A model generated the notes under the pieces. It searched no databases. It was not told where the DNA came from and saw nothing but the letters and a program-made list of their open reading frames with translations. The translations under genes were made by a program, and so were the position numbers. DNA of 64,000 nucleotides from positions 461,137 through 525,136 of the forward strand of contig JBCCTU010000003.1 in assembly GCA_039198065.1 (NCBI GenBank), given 5' to 3'. Below are positions 9,011 to 17,921 of the stretch, piece after piece. Origin of the DNA: CALHVX01 sp039198065. GTDB lineage: Bacteria; Pseudomonadota; Gammaproteobacteria; Pseudomonadales; Azotimanducaceae. How positions within the stretch are numbered: position 1 is the first letter of the stretch; the number at the start of each line of letters is the position of its first letter.

Positions 9011-9781
9011 ATGTCAGTTTTTCGTCTGATTGCGCCAGCGGCGACGCGTGCTTTGGTAATCCTCGTGCTGGCCGCTGGTTCGGTATGGGCGGATGAACGA
9101 GCTGTTACTGTGGATCTGGGGGTCGGTGCCTGGAAATACGACTTCGACGGCACGATCGCGACTGATCCCACCGGCGTTGATCTTCAGATTGACTTTGGCC
9201 TAGGTGACGATACCGATCAGCAGTACTTCATTGATGTCAGCTTCGCGCAACGCTGGATGCCGAACCTGCGGTTCGAACACAGTACGGTTGTGGGCACGGG
9301 CGCACGTGATCTCGGCCGGGATGTGGTCTTCGGCGGCATCAGCTTTCCCGCCCCGGCAGGACTCCGGTCGCGGCTGACTTATCAGGACAATCACCTGACG
9401 GCCTACTTCCCGGTGCTGAAGCAGGGAGACCTCACTGTTGATCTCGGGCTGGGGGTAAAGCGGGCGGAGTCTGGCTTTCGCGTCAACAGTACGTTTAATC
9501 AGATCGAGACGGCCTTTGATGAAACCTTGCCCATGGTGTTCCTTGGCGTCGATGTACAGCTCCTATCCGGATGGTCCATCAACGCCCGCACCCATGCGCT
9601 TTTCTGGGGAGATCAGCAGGTGATCGATGGCAGCGCGACCTTGAGTTGGGAGTCCCCCTGGCGTCTTGGGCTACAGATGGGTTACCGCCACGTACAATTC
9701 CAACTCGAAGAGACGGGCGACTACTCGGCGACAGACTTTGAAATTCTCGGTCCCTTCGCAAGTGTGACCTACCGCTTCTAG
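9011..9781 (+). CDS. outer-membrane beta-barrel protein, TIGR04219-like
   Basis: A 256-residue protein starting at the ATG at 9011, which has a strong GGAGG 7 bases upstream; an open frame reaching farther 5' lacks this. A signal peptide ends near AGSVWA/DE. The mature part alternates polar and hydrophobic residues, opens with a GVGAWKYDFDG segment and carries an Asp-rich LGLGDDTDQQYF-like turn. It ends in YRF with a terminal Phe, the beta-signal of outer-membrane barrels. These match the TIGR04219 group of small barrels of unknown function. It lies 129 bp after the TolC gene on the same strand; a link with secretion is possible but unproven. Confidence 0.75.
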   Translation: MSVFRLIAPAATRALVILVLAAGSVWADERAVTVDLGVGAWKYDFDGTIATDPTGVDLQIDFGLGDDTDQQYFIDVSFAQRWMPNLRFEHSTVVGTGARDLGRDVVFGGISFPAPAGLRSRLTYQDNHLTAYFPVLKQGDLTVDLGLGVKRAESGFRVNSTFNQIETAFDETLPMVFLGVDVQLLSGWSINARTHALFWGDQQVIDGSATLSWESPWRLGLQMGYRHVQFQLEETGDYSATDFEILGPFASVTYRF

Positions 9782-9870
9782 CTTAGCGCTTCGGTTACAC
9801 GCAGGACTATGCTGGTCCTTAGGTACGCGAACAGGACATAATCGCGCTTTAGCAGCAGCCGTGGACTGGC

Positions 9871-11226
9871 ATGCGCAACATCACGCCGAGTTCGGAACCT
9901 GCGGTGCCTACGGATGCGATTGCTCGATTGCGTGGGCGCACCGACGAGATTGAGTTGATCATCTCCAGTCTCACGATTTTCGCACTGTTTTCCCTACCAG
10001 GATGGGTGTTTAGCGCCGTCGCGGACGTCTACACCCATCAGTCCACGTCGTTGTTGATTGCGAGCAACGTCGGCATCACGCTCTTAGCCGGCACGTGCTA
10101 CACCCTTGGGCTGTGCTTCGTGGTGCATCTCATGGCGCGCGCGTACTGGGTGGGTCTAATCGGCCTGAGGTCGGTGTTTCCCGAGGGCATCCGCTGGGAC
10201 CGGGTGCCAAGCCTTGGACCGCTGAGCCGGCGCTTTTACGAAGAGCGGCTGCCTGATCTGGATTCCGTTATTCAGAGTACCGATCGGCTCGCGTCATCAC
10301 TCTTTGGCGTGATCAGCATGCTCACGCTGAGCGTGTTGTGGTTCGGGACACTGCTTGTTTTTGTGCTGACCTTGGGGGGCGTGCTCGGGACCCGCTTTGG
10401 CGCAACCAACCTGGGGATTAACCTGGGTTCGCTGACGCTGGCCGCCGTCGTCGTGGTCACACCGGTGTTGATCTACCTGTTGGACACCGTGCTCGCGCGT
10501 CGCAGCGCACGACTTCGAAGCAGCCCGGTGTACCGCGGACTGGTGCGCGTGCTTCGTCGCATCGCCGGTATTGCCTACCCACAGCGCTTGGTTCTCCCGG
10601 TTCAGCTGACGCTGCAGAGCAATACCCGCTCGGGACTATTTCTGGTCCTACTCTTTGCCGGTGTTGTTGCGATCCTGTCCCTCGGCAACCTGCAGCTCAC
10701 GGCCTGGCAATATTTTACGGTGTCAGATCAGTTTGAGTTTCTTGACGATGCGCAACTTGAGTCTGGTTTTCGGAGTACCTACTACGAAGACATGGCGAGT
10801 TCCATGGATCGACTCCGGGGTTGGCCTCGCATCGACAGCTTTAATCAAAGCGGCGCCTTTGTTCGCCTGTTTTTGCCGTATCTACCGGTGCGGGACAACC
10901 TGGTGCTTGCAGCGCAGTGCGGTCAACGCGCAGCCGCCCCGGAGCGCACGGCCTGCCTGCGGTCGCTGTGGACGGTAAGGGTCGCTGGCCAGTCCGTTTC
11001 GCTCGCCGACTTCCTACGGGCGGAGCGTGCCGATCTGAACATGCGTGGCCTCGTCGGCCTGGTTCCTCTGACGGACTTAGCTCCAGGGCTTCATCGACTG
11101 GAGGTTCTTTGGAACGCAGCCGCTCGAGGGCAGGCTCAGGCGCTCGACGACCGCTACCGGGAGTCGGACGGTGTGTATTCCATTCCCTTTGCGCTCGTGC
11201 CGGCCCTCGAACGGACGCTTGATTAA
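9871..11226 (+). CDS. multi-span membrane protein of unknown function
   Basis: I do not recognise the family. The 451-residue product has four clear hydrophobic helices in the first half (about 30-55, 65-90, 145-175 and 185-215) and a fifth near 255-275. A soluble, probably periplasmic C-terminal domain of ~170 residues follows. That domain has a Cys pair (QCGQRAAAPERTACL) that could form a disulfide. There is no signal peptide and no enzyme motif. The gene stands 89 bp after the barrel gene and 50 bp before the ABM monooxygenase gene on the same strand, so it may be co-transcribed with either. Confidence 0.6.
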   Translation: MRNITPSSEPAVPTDAIARLRGRTDEIELIISSLTIFALFSLPGWVFSAVADVYTHQSTSLLIASNVGITLLAGTCYTLGLCFVVHLMARAYWVGLIGLRSVFPEGIRWDRVPSLGPLSRRFYEERLPDLDSVIQSTDRLASSLFGVISMLTLSVLWFGTLLVFVLTLGGVLGTRFGATNLGINLGSLTLAAVVVVTPVLIYLLDTVLARRSARLRSSPVYRGLVRVLRRIAGIAYPQRLVLPVQLTLQSNTRSGLFLVLLFAGVVAILSLGNLQLTAWQYFTVSDQFEFLDDAQLESGFRSTYYEDMASSMDRLRGWPRIDSFNQSGAFVRLFLPYLPVRDNLVLAAQCGQRAAAPERTACLRSLWTVRVAGQSVSLADFLRAERADLNMRGLVGLVPLTDLAPGLHRLEVLWNAAARGQAQALDDRYRESDGVYSIPFALVPALERTLD

Positions 11227-11276
11227 CACAGGAACCGCTGCATGCGCCTGGACCCGGCTGAGGTAAGGAGGAAGCT

Positions 11277-11624
11277 ATGATCATCGTGAGTGCTGAGCTC
11301 GAGTTTGAATCCGAAGTCGACCGAGATAGGGCGATCGAGGAAACGGTTTCGATCCAGCAAGCGACGCGCGAGCAGGAGCCGGGCTGCCGCGCCTATTGCT
11401 TTGCGGCCGACCCGGTAGAGCCCCGGCGCATTCAGGTTTACGAGCTCTGGGACGACAGTGCGTCACTTGCTGCACACTTTGAACACCCGAACTACCGTGC
11501 CATGGTCGAGGCGCTTGCTGCTGCGCGCGTCGTATCGAGCGCCAATCGCGCCTGTCTCATCGAGCGACAGGAGCCCGTCTATGGACCGAACGGGGAGCGC
11601 AAGACGGCCTTTTTTGCCGATTGA
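11277..11624 (+). CDS. antibiotic biosynthesis monooxygenase (ABM) domain protein
   Basis: A 115-residue single-domain protein of the ABM/YgiN ferredoxin-like fold. Visible signatures are an N-terminal strand with an acidic loop, the central REQEPGCRAYCF, then IQVYELWDDSASLAAHFEHP, the usual ABM spine. Family members are cofactor-free quinone oxygenases or heme-degrading enzymes; many have no known substrate. The ATG at 11277 is preceded by a near-perfect AAGGAGG. It lies 62 bp before the Tat-type PLP enzyme. Confidence 0.85.
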   Translation: MIIVSAELEFESEVDRDRAIEETVSIQQATREQEPGCRAYCFAADPVEPRRIQVYELWDDSASLAAHFEHPNYRAMVEALAAARVVSSANRACLIERQEPVYGPNGERKTAFFAD

Positions 11625-11686
11625 TCCTTGGGTGTAGCGCATGCCGCTGTCCTCTGTGATGCTGAGGCGAGCAACGGAGGATTGGC

Positions 11687-13027
11687 ATGAATGCAGATAT
11701 TCGGTCCGAGAGCGTCTTGCTGGGTCGACGATCGCTGCTTACCGCGGCCGCCGGTCTCGTCTGCTCCCCGGTTTTGCGGGGCAATGCGCTTTCCACGGAC
11801 GCCGCTGCTGGTGAGCCAGTCTCCGCCGCCGAGCGTGCTGCGGCTCAAGTGCAGCACCAGGCGCAGGATGAGGCGCATTGGGAGGCCGTTGCGCGTTTCT
11901 TTGATCGCACCGACGGTGTCGTGAATCTGGAACACGGGTATTGGGGCCGCATGGCCCGTCCGGTCCTCGAACACTACACCCAGGCGTTGGAGCGGGTGAA
12001 TCGGGACGGCGCCTGGTACGCGCGTCGGCTGTACGGTGCGGACTACCAGGAGGCGCGAGCCCGAGTCGCCGCCTTACTGGGTGCTGATCCGGAAGAGGTC
12101 GCCCTGACCCGCAACGCGACGGAAGCAATTCACAACCTTATCCGCCAGTTCCGCTGGCTGGGCCGCGGCGATGCGGTACTTGTCGCCGATGTGGACTACC
12201 CAAGCTTCCGCCGACTGCTCGAGGGCTTGGGTGCCGAGCGAGGTGTCGAAGTGATCCGCCTGGCCTTACCTCCCCGAGCCACCCAGGACGAGCTGGCGGA
12301 TCTGTATCGTTCCGCGCTCGCGCGCCATCGCCACCTGCGCTTGGCACTGGTTACACATGTGAGCAATCAGCACGGCCTGGTCTTGCCGGTCGCGGCGATC
12401 GCTGACGCGGCCCGAGCGCAGGGGGTCTACATCCTGTGTGACGCGGCCCAGTCCATTGGGCTGCTGGACTACCGCGTCGTGGATCTCAACTGCGACTGGG
12501 TGGGATTCAATCTGCACAAATGGATTGGTTCACCGCTAGGCCTTGGCGCGCTGTACATGCGTTCGGGAACGCTCGACGCCGTGGCTCCCTATCCCGGCGA
12601 ACACGACGGCGACGAACCCTCCGTTCAGCGCCGCATACATACAGGCACCTGGGACTTTGCCGCGGCGATTTCGATTCCCGCCGCCCTCGACTTCCATTTG
12701 CAGATCGGCGGTGCCCAGAAAGAGGCGCGGCTGCGCTACCTCCGCAGCCTTTGGACCACGCCAGCACAGGACCTTTCCGGCATTGAAGTGCTTGGCGGTG
12801 CCGACGAGGCGTCCTGGAGCGGTATGGGATCGTTTCGGCTTGCTCACGCAACGACGGCGGAGGACGCGCGTGCACTGCAACAACGTCTGCTCAAGGAATT
12901 TAATGTGTTCACGGTGCCGCGCTACGGCTTGGCAAGCGGGGCTTGCGTACGAATCACACCGCAGGTGTTCACGCGAGCGAGCGACGTCGCTGTACTGACG
13001 GCGGCGCTAAAGGAACTGGCTGCCTAA
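11687..13027 (+). CDS. Tat-exported class V aminotransferase-fold PLP enzyme (PvdN / isopenicillin-N-epimerase-like)
   Basis: A 446-residue fold-type I PLP enzyme. The N terminus carries LGRRSLLTAAAGLVCSP, a twin-arginine plus hydrophobic core, predicting export of the folded holoenzyme. The catalytic core shows TRNATEAIHNLI (phosphate-binding region), LVTHVSNQHGLVLPV, the PLP-ring Asp in CDAAQSIGLLD and the Schiff-base Lys in FNLHKWIGSPLG. This is the class V subgroup of isopenicillin N epimerase. Periplasmic PLP enzymes are rare; the known example in this subgroup is Pseudomonas PvdN, a Tat substrate that modifies the pyoverdine side chain. The ATG at 11687 follows GGAGG. Substrate unknown; a role in modifying a peptide product is only inferred from the NRPS genes about 40 kb away. 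Confidence 0.82.
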   Translation: MNADIRSESVLLGRRSLLTAAAGLVCSPVLRGNALSTDAAAGEPVSAAERAAAQVQHQAQDEAHWEAVARFFDRTDGVVNLEHGYWGRMARPVLEHYTQALERVNRDGAWYARRLYGADYQEARARVAALLGADPEEVALTRNATEAIHNLIRQFRWLGRGDAVLVADVDYPSFRRLLEGLGAERGVEVIRLALPPRATQDELADLYRSALARHRHLRLALVTHVSNQHGLVLPVAAIADAARAQGVYILCDAAQSIGLLDYRVVDLNCDWVGFNLHKWIGSPLGLGALYMRSGTLDAVAPYPGEHDGDEPSVQRRIHTGTWDFAAAISIPAALDFHLQIGGAQKEARLRYLRSLWTTPAQDLSGIEVLGGADEASWSGMGSFRLAHATTAEDARALQQRLLKEFNVFTVPRYGLASGACVRITPQVFTRASDVAVLTAALKELAA

Positions 13028-13043
13028 GGGATCTTGCAAAAGC

Positions 13044-13493
13044 TCAGTCGCTTCGGCGCCGATAGCGAAAATCGCAGTGATCGAAGCCCTGCATGATGGT
13101 CTGGCTACGTTCGAGCGACATCCCGATACGCTCAGCGGCCGCGTAGTCGTTGTCGCACAGCAGCAGATGGCCGATGTCCTGGGCATCAAGCTCCGTCATC
13201 ATGCGCGCATAGGCGCAGGCGTTGACGTTCATGTCGAAGCGCTCCCCGTCGCTTGCGATTACGTCATAGGTCAACGCTTTGCCGGCGGCAAAGTGCGCTA
13301 CGCCGTCACCCATGATGGAAAAGTCGGCCTTTGAGCCCGGCGCCGCCCGTACCGGGTCAGGTTCGAGCCGCCTGGCGAGTGCCTCGTTAACCACCGCTTC
13401 TCCCAGCAGACGCTGCAAATCGCGTATCAGTGGCACGGCGTACTCCATCTGCAGTTTGCGAAGCTCAAACTGGGTCAGTTCGGTCCTGGACAT
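13044..13493 (-). CDS. L-2-amino-thiazoline-4-carboxylate hydrolase-like protein
   Basis: A 149-residue protein starting at the ATG at 13491-13493, with an upstream GAGG; the longer open frame adds an unlike N terminus. The C-terminal half has VNACAYARMMTELDAQD and HLLLCDNDYAAAERIG, with two Cys, His and Asp residues arranged as in the ATC hydrolase family. The characterised Pseudomonas enzyme opens the thiazoline ring of ATC on the way to cysteine, but most family members are uncharacterised. It faces away from the divergent P450 gene across 145 bp. Confidence 0.65.
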   Translation of the reverse strand: MSRTELTQFELRKLQMEYAVPLIRDLQRLLGEAVVNEALARRLEPDPVRAAPGSKADFSIMGDGVAHFAAGKALTYDVIASDGERFDMNVNACAYARMMTELDAQDIGHLLLCDNDYAAAERIGMSLERSQTIMQGFDHCDFRYRRRSD

Positions 13494-13638
13494 CCGTTCG
13501 CCCTCGTGGGGTTGATGGTTAATCTGCCTGTGCAGCCAAAAGGTAGCGGGTTTTAGGCGGTTTAGGGAAATTGCGAAGTTCGGTTTACGAGCGTAGCCTC
13601 CGGCGTGGGAGTAGTGGCCGAGAGATGAGGGGAAGACC

Positions 13639-14946
13639 ATGAGTGCAACGTTTGATGACTCGTTAGCAACGGAGACGGTGGGTCTGATCCAACGTGGAGT
13701 TCTAGACGACGATTTACAGGAAATCCTTCGAGGCCCTCTCGACGCGGTCGACGTCTCCGATCCAACACTCTATCAGCGGGACATGCACTGGCCGGTGTTC
13801 GAGCGACTGCGCAGCGAAGCGCCCGTTCACTTCTGCAGCGAGAGCGCTTTCGGTCCCTTCTGGTCCATCACGCGCTACGACGACATCATGGCGATCGAGC
13901 AGGATACCGAGACGTTCTCGTCTTATCCCACCATTGTCATCGGTGACCAGGATCCGGAGTTTGTCGTCAAGCAATTCATCGCCCAGGATCCGCCGCGTCA
14001 TGACCATCAGCGTAAGGCCGTCACGCCCGCCGTTGCGCCCAAGAGCCTGGCGTTACTGGAGCCGCTCATTCGAGAGCGAATCGGTCGCATCATGGACGAT
14101 CTTCCGATCGGCGAGACCTTTGACTGGGTTGATCGGGTGTCCATCGAGCTGACCACACAGATGCTGGCGACCTTGTTTGATTTTCCCTTTGAGGAGCGAC
14201 GCAAGCTCACGTTCTGGTCCGATATGGCGACGGCATCACCGGACATAGCCGGGGACGACAGCGTCACTCGCGAGGAGCGTCGCGAAGCGCTGGGGGAGTG
14301 TCTTGGCTACTTCAATACGCTCTGGCAGCAGCGAGCGGCCCAATCCCCGGAGGGTAAGTTCGACTTCATTAGCCTGATGGCACACTCCAAGGCCTATCAG
14401 GGCATGGACCCGATGGAGTTTCTTGGCAACCTCATCCTGCTGATCGTTGGGGGGAACGATACGACGCGCAATTCCATCTCGGGGGGCGTGCTGATGCTGA
14501 ACGAGCACCCGGCGGAATACGACAAGCTGCGCACCGAGCCGTCTCTGGTTCGCAACATGGTGTCGGAAATTATTCGATTTCAAACACCGCTGATGCACAT
14601 GCGTCGCACAGCAACCCGCGATACGACCTTTCGGGGACAGCAGATCAAAGCCGGGGACAAAATCGTGCTGTGGTATGTCAGCGCGAACCGGGATGAGTCG
14701 AAAATTGATCGTCCCGACGAATTTCTCATTGACCGCCAGAACGCCCGCGCCCACATGTCGTTCGGCTTCGGTGTGCACCGCTGCATGGGGAATCGGCTGG
14801 CCGAGATGCAGCTGCGGCTGGTGTGGGAAGAGATTCTCAAGCGCTTCGACCGCGTTGAGGTAGTTGGCCCGGTCGAGCGGGCCAAGTCCAACTTCGTTCG
14901 CGGCATCACGCGGATGCCTGTGCGGTTAACCGCCCGGTCGCAGTAA
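13639..14946 (+). CDS. cytochrome P450
   Basis: A 435-residue soluble bacterial class I P450. The oxygen-activating I-helix motif is seen as GGNDTTRNS, the ExxR motif as EIIRFQTPL and the heme-thiolate loop as FGFGVHRCMGNRLAEMQ with its invariant Cys. No membrane anchor is present, so it needs a separate ferredoxin and reductase, neither adjacent. The sequence style (DMHWPVFERLR, FSSYPTIV) resembles P450s acting on terpenoid, steroid or alkyl substrates. ATG preceded by GAGGGG. It ends 8 bp before the convergent cytochrome-RidA gene. Confidence 0.93.
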   Translation: MSATFDDSLATETVGLIQRGVLDDDLQEILRGPLDAVDVSDPTLYQRDMHWPVFERLRSEAPVHFCSESAFGPFWSITRYDDIMAIEQDTETFSSYPTIVIGDQDPEFVVKQFIAQDPPRHDHQRKAVTPAVAPKSLALLEPLIRERIGRIMDDLPIGETFDWVDRVSIELTTQMLATLFDFPFEERRKLTFWSDMATASPDIAGDDSVTREERREALGECLGYFNTLWQQRAAQSPEGKFDFISLMAHSKAYQGMDPMEFLGNLILLIVGGNDTTRNSISGGVLMLNEHPAEYDKLRTEPSLVRNMVSEIIRFQTPLMHMRRTATRDTTFRGQQIKAGDKIVLWYVSANRDESKIDRPDEFLIDRQNARAHMSFGFGVHRCMGNRLAEMQLRLVWEEILKRFDRVEVVGPVERAKSNFVRGITRMPVRLTARSQ

Positions 14947-14954
14947 ACCCCGCG

Positions 14955-16112
14955 TCAGCGGGCTAGCACGACCTCAATCTCTACCAGCATGCCTGGCGCT
15001 GCCAGACCGGCGACCTGGAAGGCGGAGCGTGCCGGGAGGTTGGGCTGTTCTTCCGTACCGAAGTACTTGCGATAGGCCCGCATCATGCCCTGGAAGTCCA
15101 TGGCGCCACTGAGTTCGGGTACGCCGACGAGGAACACCTGCATTTTCACGACGTTCGAAAAGTCGAGGCCTTTGGTCTTGAGCGATTCTTCCAGGCGAGC
15201 GAACACGGACAGGGTTTGGGCCTCGGTGTCGCCCCAGAACTCAGCGGAGTAGCGCTTGGCTTCCGGGTTGGCCGGGCGTGGAGTCATGCCGCTGTGGTAG
15301 ACCAGCGTCGTGCCGGCGGTAATCTCAACGGCCTGGGCGATCGGAAAGTCGCTGCCTGGGAGTGCGTATCGCTTCACTTCAGCGTCGGCACTGCCTGCTG
15401 CCGTGGCAGCGACGAGCAGAGGAACGGCGGCTAACTTCTTCATTGAGGTCTCCCCATCGGTGGTGGCTGCAGGTGCTGCAGCAAAGGTGTTGATGTAGGC
15501 GACGACGTTGCTGGTGTCCGCTTCGCTAGTCAGTACCGCCGTTGCCGCGCGCATCGTAGCACCGGATTGATCCTCGGCGGCGAACCCGCGAGCGCCGCTG
15601 CGATATTTCGCCAACTGATGAGCCAGATACCAGTCGTTCTGACCGACAAGAGCAGGGGCGTTCAAGGCTTCGTTGCCCTCGCCGGCAGCACCGTGGCACG
15701 CGGCGCAGGCGGTGTAGAGCTGTTCGCCTGCAGCGCGATCCCCTTGGATGGTCGCTTCCGGGGCAGACGGGGGCGCGATGCCTGCGATCAGAGCCGCGAC
15801 TTCATCAATCTGCTCATCGCTCAGATGTTGCGCCTGCGGATGCATTTCCATCCCGATCAGATCTTCGGGGTGCGTCCCGCGCCAGCCGGCGCGAAAGGCG
15901 CGCATTTGATGTGCGACATACCATTCGGAGAGACCGGCGAGACGCGGGGCGTCGACGGCCCGGTTGCCCCGGAAGTCAGTACCGTGGCAAGTCGTGCACA
16001 CGAGGTAGGGCTCAGGGACAACCGTGAGTTCTGTCGTGCGGGCTGCAGCAACGGGTGCCAGCAACGTGCTCAGCAGTCCAAGCGCAACGGCGATCGATAG
16101 ACGAGTTCTCAT
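14955..16112 (-). CDS. diheme cytochrome c fused to a RidA-type imine deaminase domain
   Basis: This 385-residue frame joins two exported modules. Residues 1-24 are a Sec signal; two class I cytochrome c domains follow, with heme sites CTTCHG (~39) and CAACHG (~136). At residue 224 a second signal peptide starts (MKKLAAVPLLVAATAAGSADA), leading into a RidA/YjgF-like domain ending LVEIEVVLAR. RidA proteins hydrolyse reactive imines. The internal ATG at 15441-15443 has GGGGA 7 bases upstream, so a separate exported RidA protein may also be made. The upstream amine-oxidase stop overlaps this start (ATGA). Together they suggest periplasmic amine oxidation: oxidase, electron acceptor and imine hydrolase. 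The join may be a recent loss of a stop codon. Confidence 0.85.
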   Translation of the reverse strand: MRTRLSIAVALGLLSTLLAPVAAARTTELTVVPEPYLVCTTCHGTDFRGNRAVDAPRLAGLSEWYVAHQMRAFRAGWRGTHPEDLIGMEMHPQAQHLSDEQIDEVAALIAGIAPPSAPEATIQGDRAAGEQLYTACAACHGAAGEGNEALNAPALVGQNDWYLAHQLAKYRSGARGFAAEDQSGATMRAATAVLTSEADTSNVVAYINTFAAAPAATTDGETSMKKLAAVPLLVAATAAGSADAEVKRYALPGSDFPIAQAVEITAGTTLVYHSGMTPRPANPEAKRYSAEFWGDTEAQTLSVFARLEESLKTKGLDFSNVVKMQVFLVGVPELSGAMDFQGMMRAYRKYFGTEEQPNLPARSAFQVAGLAAPGMLVEIEVVLAR

Positions 16113-17734
16113 GCGTTTGCTTGCTCCGCGTTGACTCGGAGCTGAAGCTCATTCAAGGCATTGTGAGCTGAGGAGAACGCACCCTCCTGCCAGCCAGGGT
16201 GATAGCTCAGCTGGTCGCCCATGAAAAAGTGCCGTTCGGCAAGCGGTTGCTGAAGGTACTTGAAGTGCTGCTCCCGGGCCTCGGGTGTCCACCGGGCGGT
16301 GCAGCCCATGTGGTGATTCATCCGGTGCCAGGGAATGCTGACGAACGACTCGGCGTACTTGCGATAGTTCGGGTGCAGTTGCTCGCCCTGAGCCAGGGCT
16401 GCTTCGAAGCGGTCTTCGAGCGACAGGCGGGCGAACATTTCGGCGTTTCTTGGATTGAAGGTGTAGGCGCCGAGTACCACGCCTTTCTTGCTGTGCGCGC
16501 CGTGGCTTGGATACCAGAGTTGTTCGACCGGTTGATTGGTCCAGCTGATGCCGCCGTAGATGTTCTCGTCTTCCCAGAACCGCTCGCTCATCTGGATACC
16601 GATTTTATAGAGCTTGCCGCGGCCGATGGCGCTAAGAGCTTCGCGGTAGCGGCGCGGGAAGTTTGTCTCGAGGCCAAGCAGCAGATGCTTCGGGATGCAG
16701 TTGAAGCAATAGTCGGCTTTGAGTTCGTGGTGCTCGCCCTGATGCTGATACACCACGGCGACGTCTTTCTCTCCGACGGTGATTCGCTTTACCTGGGCGT
16801 GCGTGAGCATGGGGCTGCTGATTCGCTCGACGAAACCGTCGACGATCCGATCCATGCCGCCCACGGGCTGCATGAGCGGGGCGGCTTGATCCTCACCCTC
16901 GCCGAAATGCATTTTGAAGCGCCAGAAGCTCGACTTGAGGATCTGCTGAAACTCGAGCGGTGTTTCCTTAACTCCGGGTTCCAGCATGCCGGCGGTCGGC
17001 GCACCGATACCCGGCTGTTGGTAACCGGCTCGCCGGCTGCCGCGGTACACGCCGTCCCGATCAAGATCGCCGTAACGGTTGATGAAGGCGATGACGCGCT
17101 CCAGGTCATCGGCTGATACATCGGCATCGAAGACGTCAGCGTTCATCGCCTTCGTCGTGAGTTCCGACATGAAGCCGCGGGCGTCGGCCATGAACCGGCG
17201 CAGCCGCACGGCTTGGCCGCTGAAGGCCTCCGTGTCATGCACCCAGGCGTTGTAATTAACGTTCGTGAACGGCTCCAGCGCGACTCCAAGTTCCCGGCAG
17301 TAGTGCACGAGGTAATGGTGATGCGCTGGGATCCGCGCTGGGCCGGCATTGAAGTAGAGGTGTGGCGCGTCATCGAAGGTGCAGGTCTGGGGATTCCCCA
17401 TTTCGTCGACCAGGTCGCCAGACCGAAGCGTCAGGTTTCGCCCACCGATGCGGTGTGAGGCTTCAAGAATCGTGCAGCGGTAGCCGGCTTTTTCGAGTTC
17501 GTAGGCGCTCATGAGGCTAGACAAGCCACCGCCAAGGAGCACGACGTGTTTGGCTGCGCCAGCAAGCGGCTGCACGGGAACCGGGGCGCCGGCGGCCCGG
17601 CCCGGAGTAAGGCCCAGCGCCAGCGCCAGTTGATAGACGGCGGCGGAGCCACCAACGGCCCCTGCTCGCTCAAGCAGGGTACGGCGCGAAATCGGCCGTG
17701 ACGCCGGATCGTGACTGGGTTTAGAGCGCATCAT
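16109..17734 (-). CDS. Tat-exported flavin amine / L-amino-acid oxidase
   Basis: A 541-residue FAD enzyme with the twin-arginine leader ISRRTLLERAGAVGGSAA. The Rossmann FAD site is VVLLGGGLSSLMSAYELEKAGY, continued by the typical amine-oxidase IGGRNLTLR segment. GPARIPAHH resembles the substrate-binding RIPxxH region of L-amino-acid oxidases. The C-terminal FAD contact region ends HFMGDQLSYHPGWQEGAFSSA. Products would be an imine plus reduced flavin; reduced flavin can pass electrons to oxygen or to a cytochrome, and the next gene encodes a cytochrome c fused to an imine hydrolase. Start at the first of two ATGs. Substrate unknown. Confidence 0.88.
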   Translation of the reverse strand: MMRSKPSHDPASRPISRRTLLERAGAVGGSAAVYQLALALGLTPGRAAGAPVPVQPLAGAAKHVVLLGGGLSSLMSAYELEKAGYRCTILEASHRIGGRNLTLRSGDLVDEMGNPQTCTFDDAPHLYFNAGPARIPAHHHYLVHYCRELGVALEPFTNVNYNAWVHDTEAFSGQAVRLRRFMADARGFMSELTTKAMNADVFDADVSADDLERVIAFINRYGDLDRDGVYRGSRRAGYQQPGIGAPTAGMLEPGVKETPLEFQQILKSSFWRFKMHFGEGEDQAAPLMQPVGGMDRIVDGFVERISSPMLTHAQVKRITVGEKDVAVVYQHQGEHHELKADYCFNCIPKHLLLGLETNFPRRYREALSAIGRGKLYKIGIQMSERFWEDENIYGGISWTNQPVEQLWYPSHGAHSKKGVVLGAYTFNPRNAEMFARLSLEDRFEAALAQGEQLHPNYRKYAESFVSIPWHRMNHHMGCTARWTPEAREQHFKYLQQPLAERHFFMGDQLSYHPGWQEGAFSSAHNALNELQLRVNAEQANA

Positions 17735-17756
17735 GACTTCAGGGATCCGGTGGGGG

Positions 17757-17774
17757 CGGACAGTAAGCTGTCCG
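17757..17774. promoter_or_regulatory. perfect palindrome upstream of the amine-oxidase operon
   Basis: CGGACAG-TAAG-CTGTCCG is a 7-bp perfect inverted repeat with a 4-base loop, 22 bases upstream of the amine-oxidase start. It could be an operator or an RNA hairpin in the leader. No function is shown by sequence alone. Confidence 0.35.
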
Positions 17775-17921
17775 ACGCAAAATTGACCAACATGGCGGTT
17801 TCCGAAGACGGTTGAGTTAGTTTAGCTGCAATATCTTTGCCGGTCCGTGAAGCAAGTTAAGTAGTTTCCCGGAGTGCTGGCGCTCCCGCTGCCGGCTCCC
17901 GACGGTTTTCTGTCGCTCGGG

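Noticed and set aside
16199..17116. 305-codon plus-strand open frame
   Set aside because: Antisense shadow of the flavin amine oxidase, which has full family motifs.
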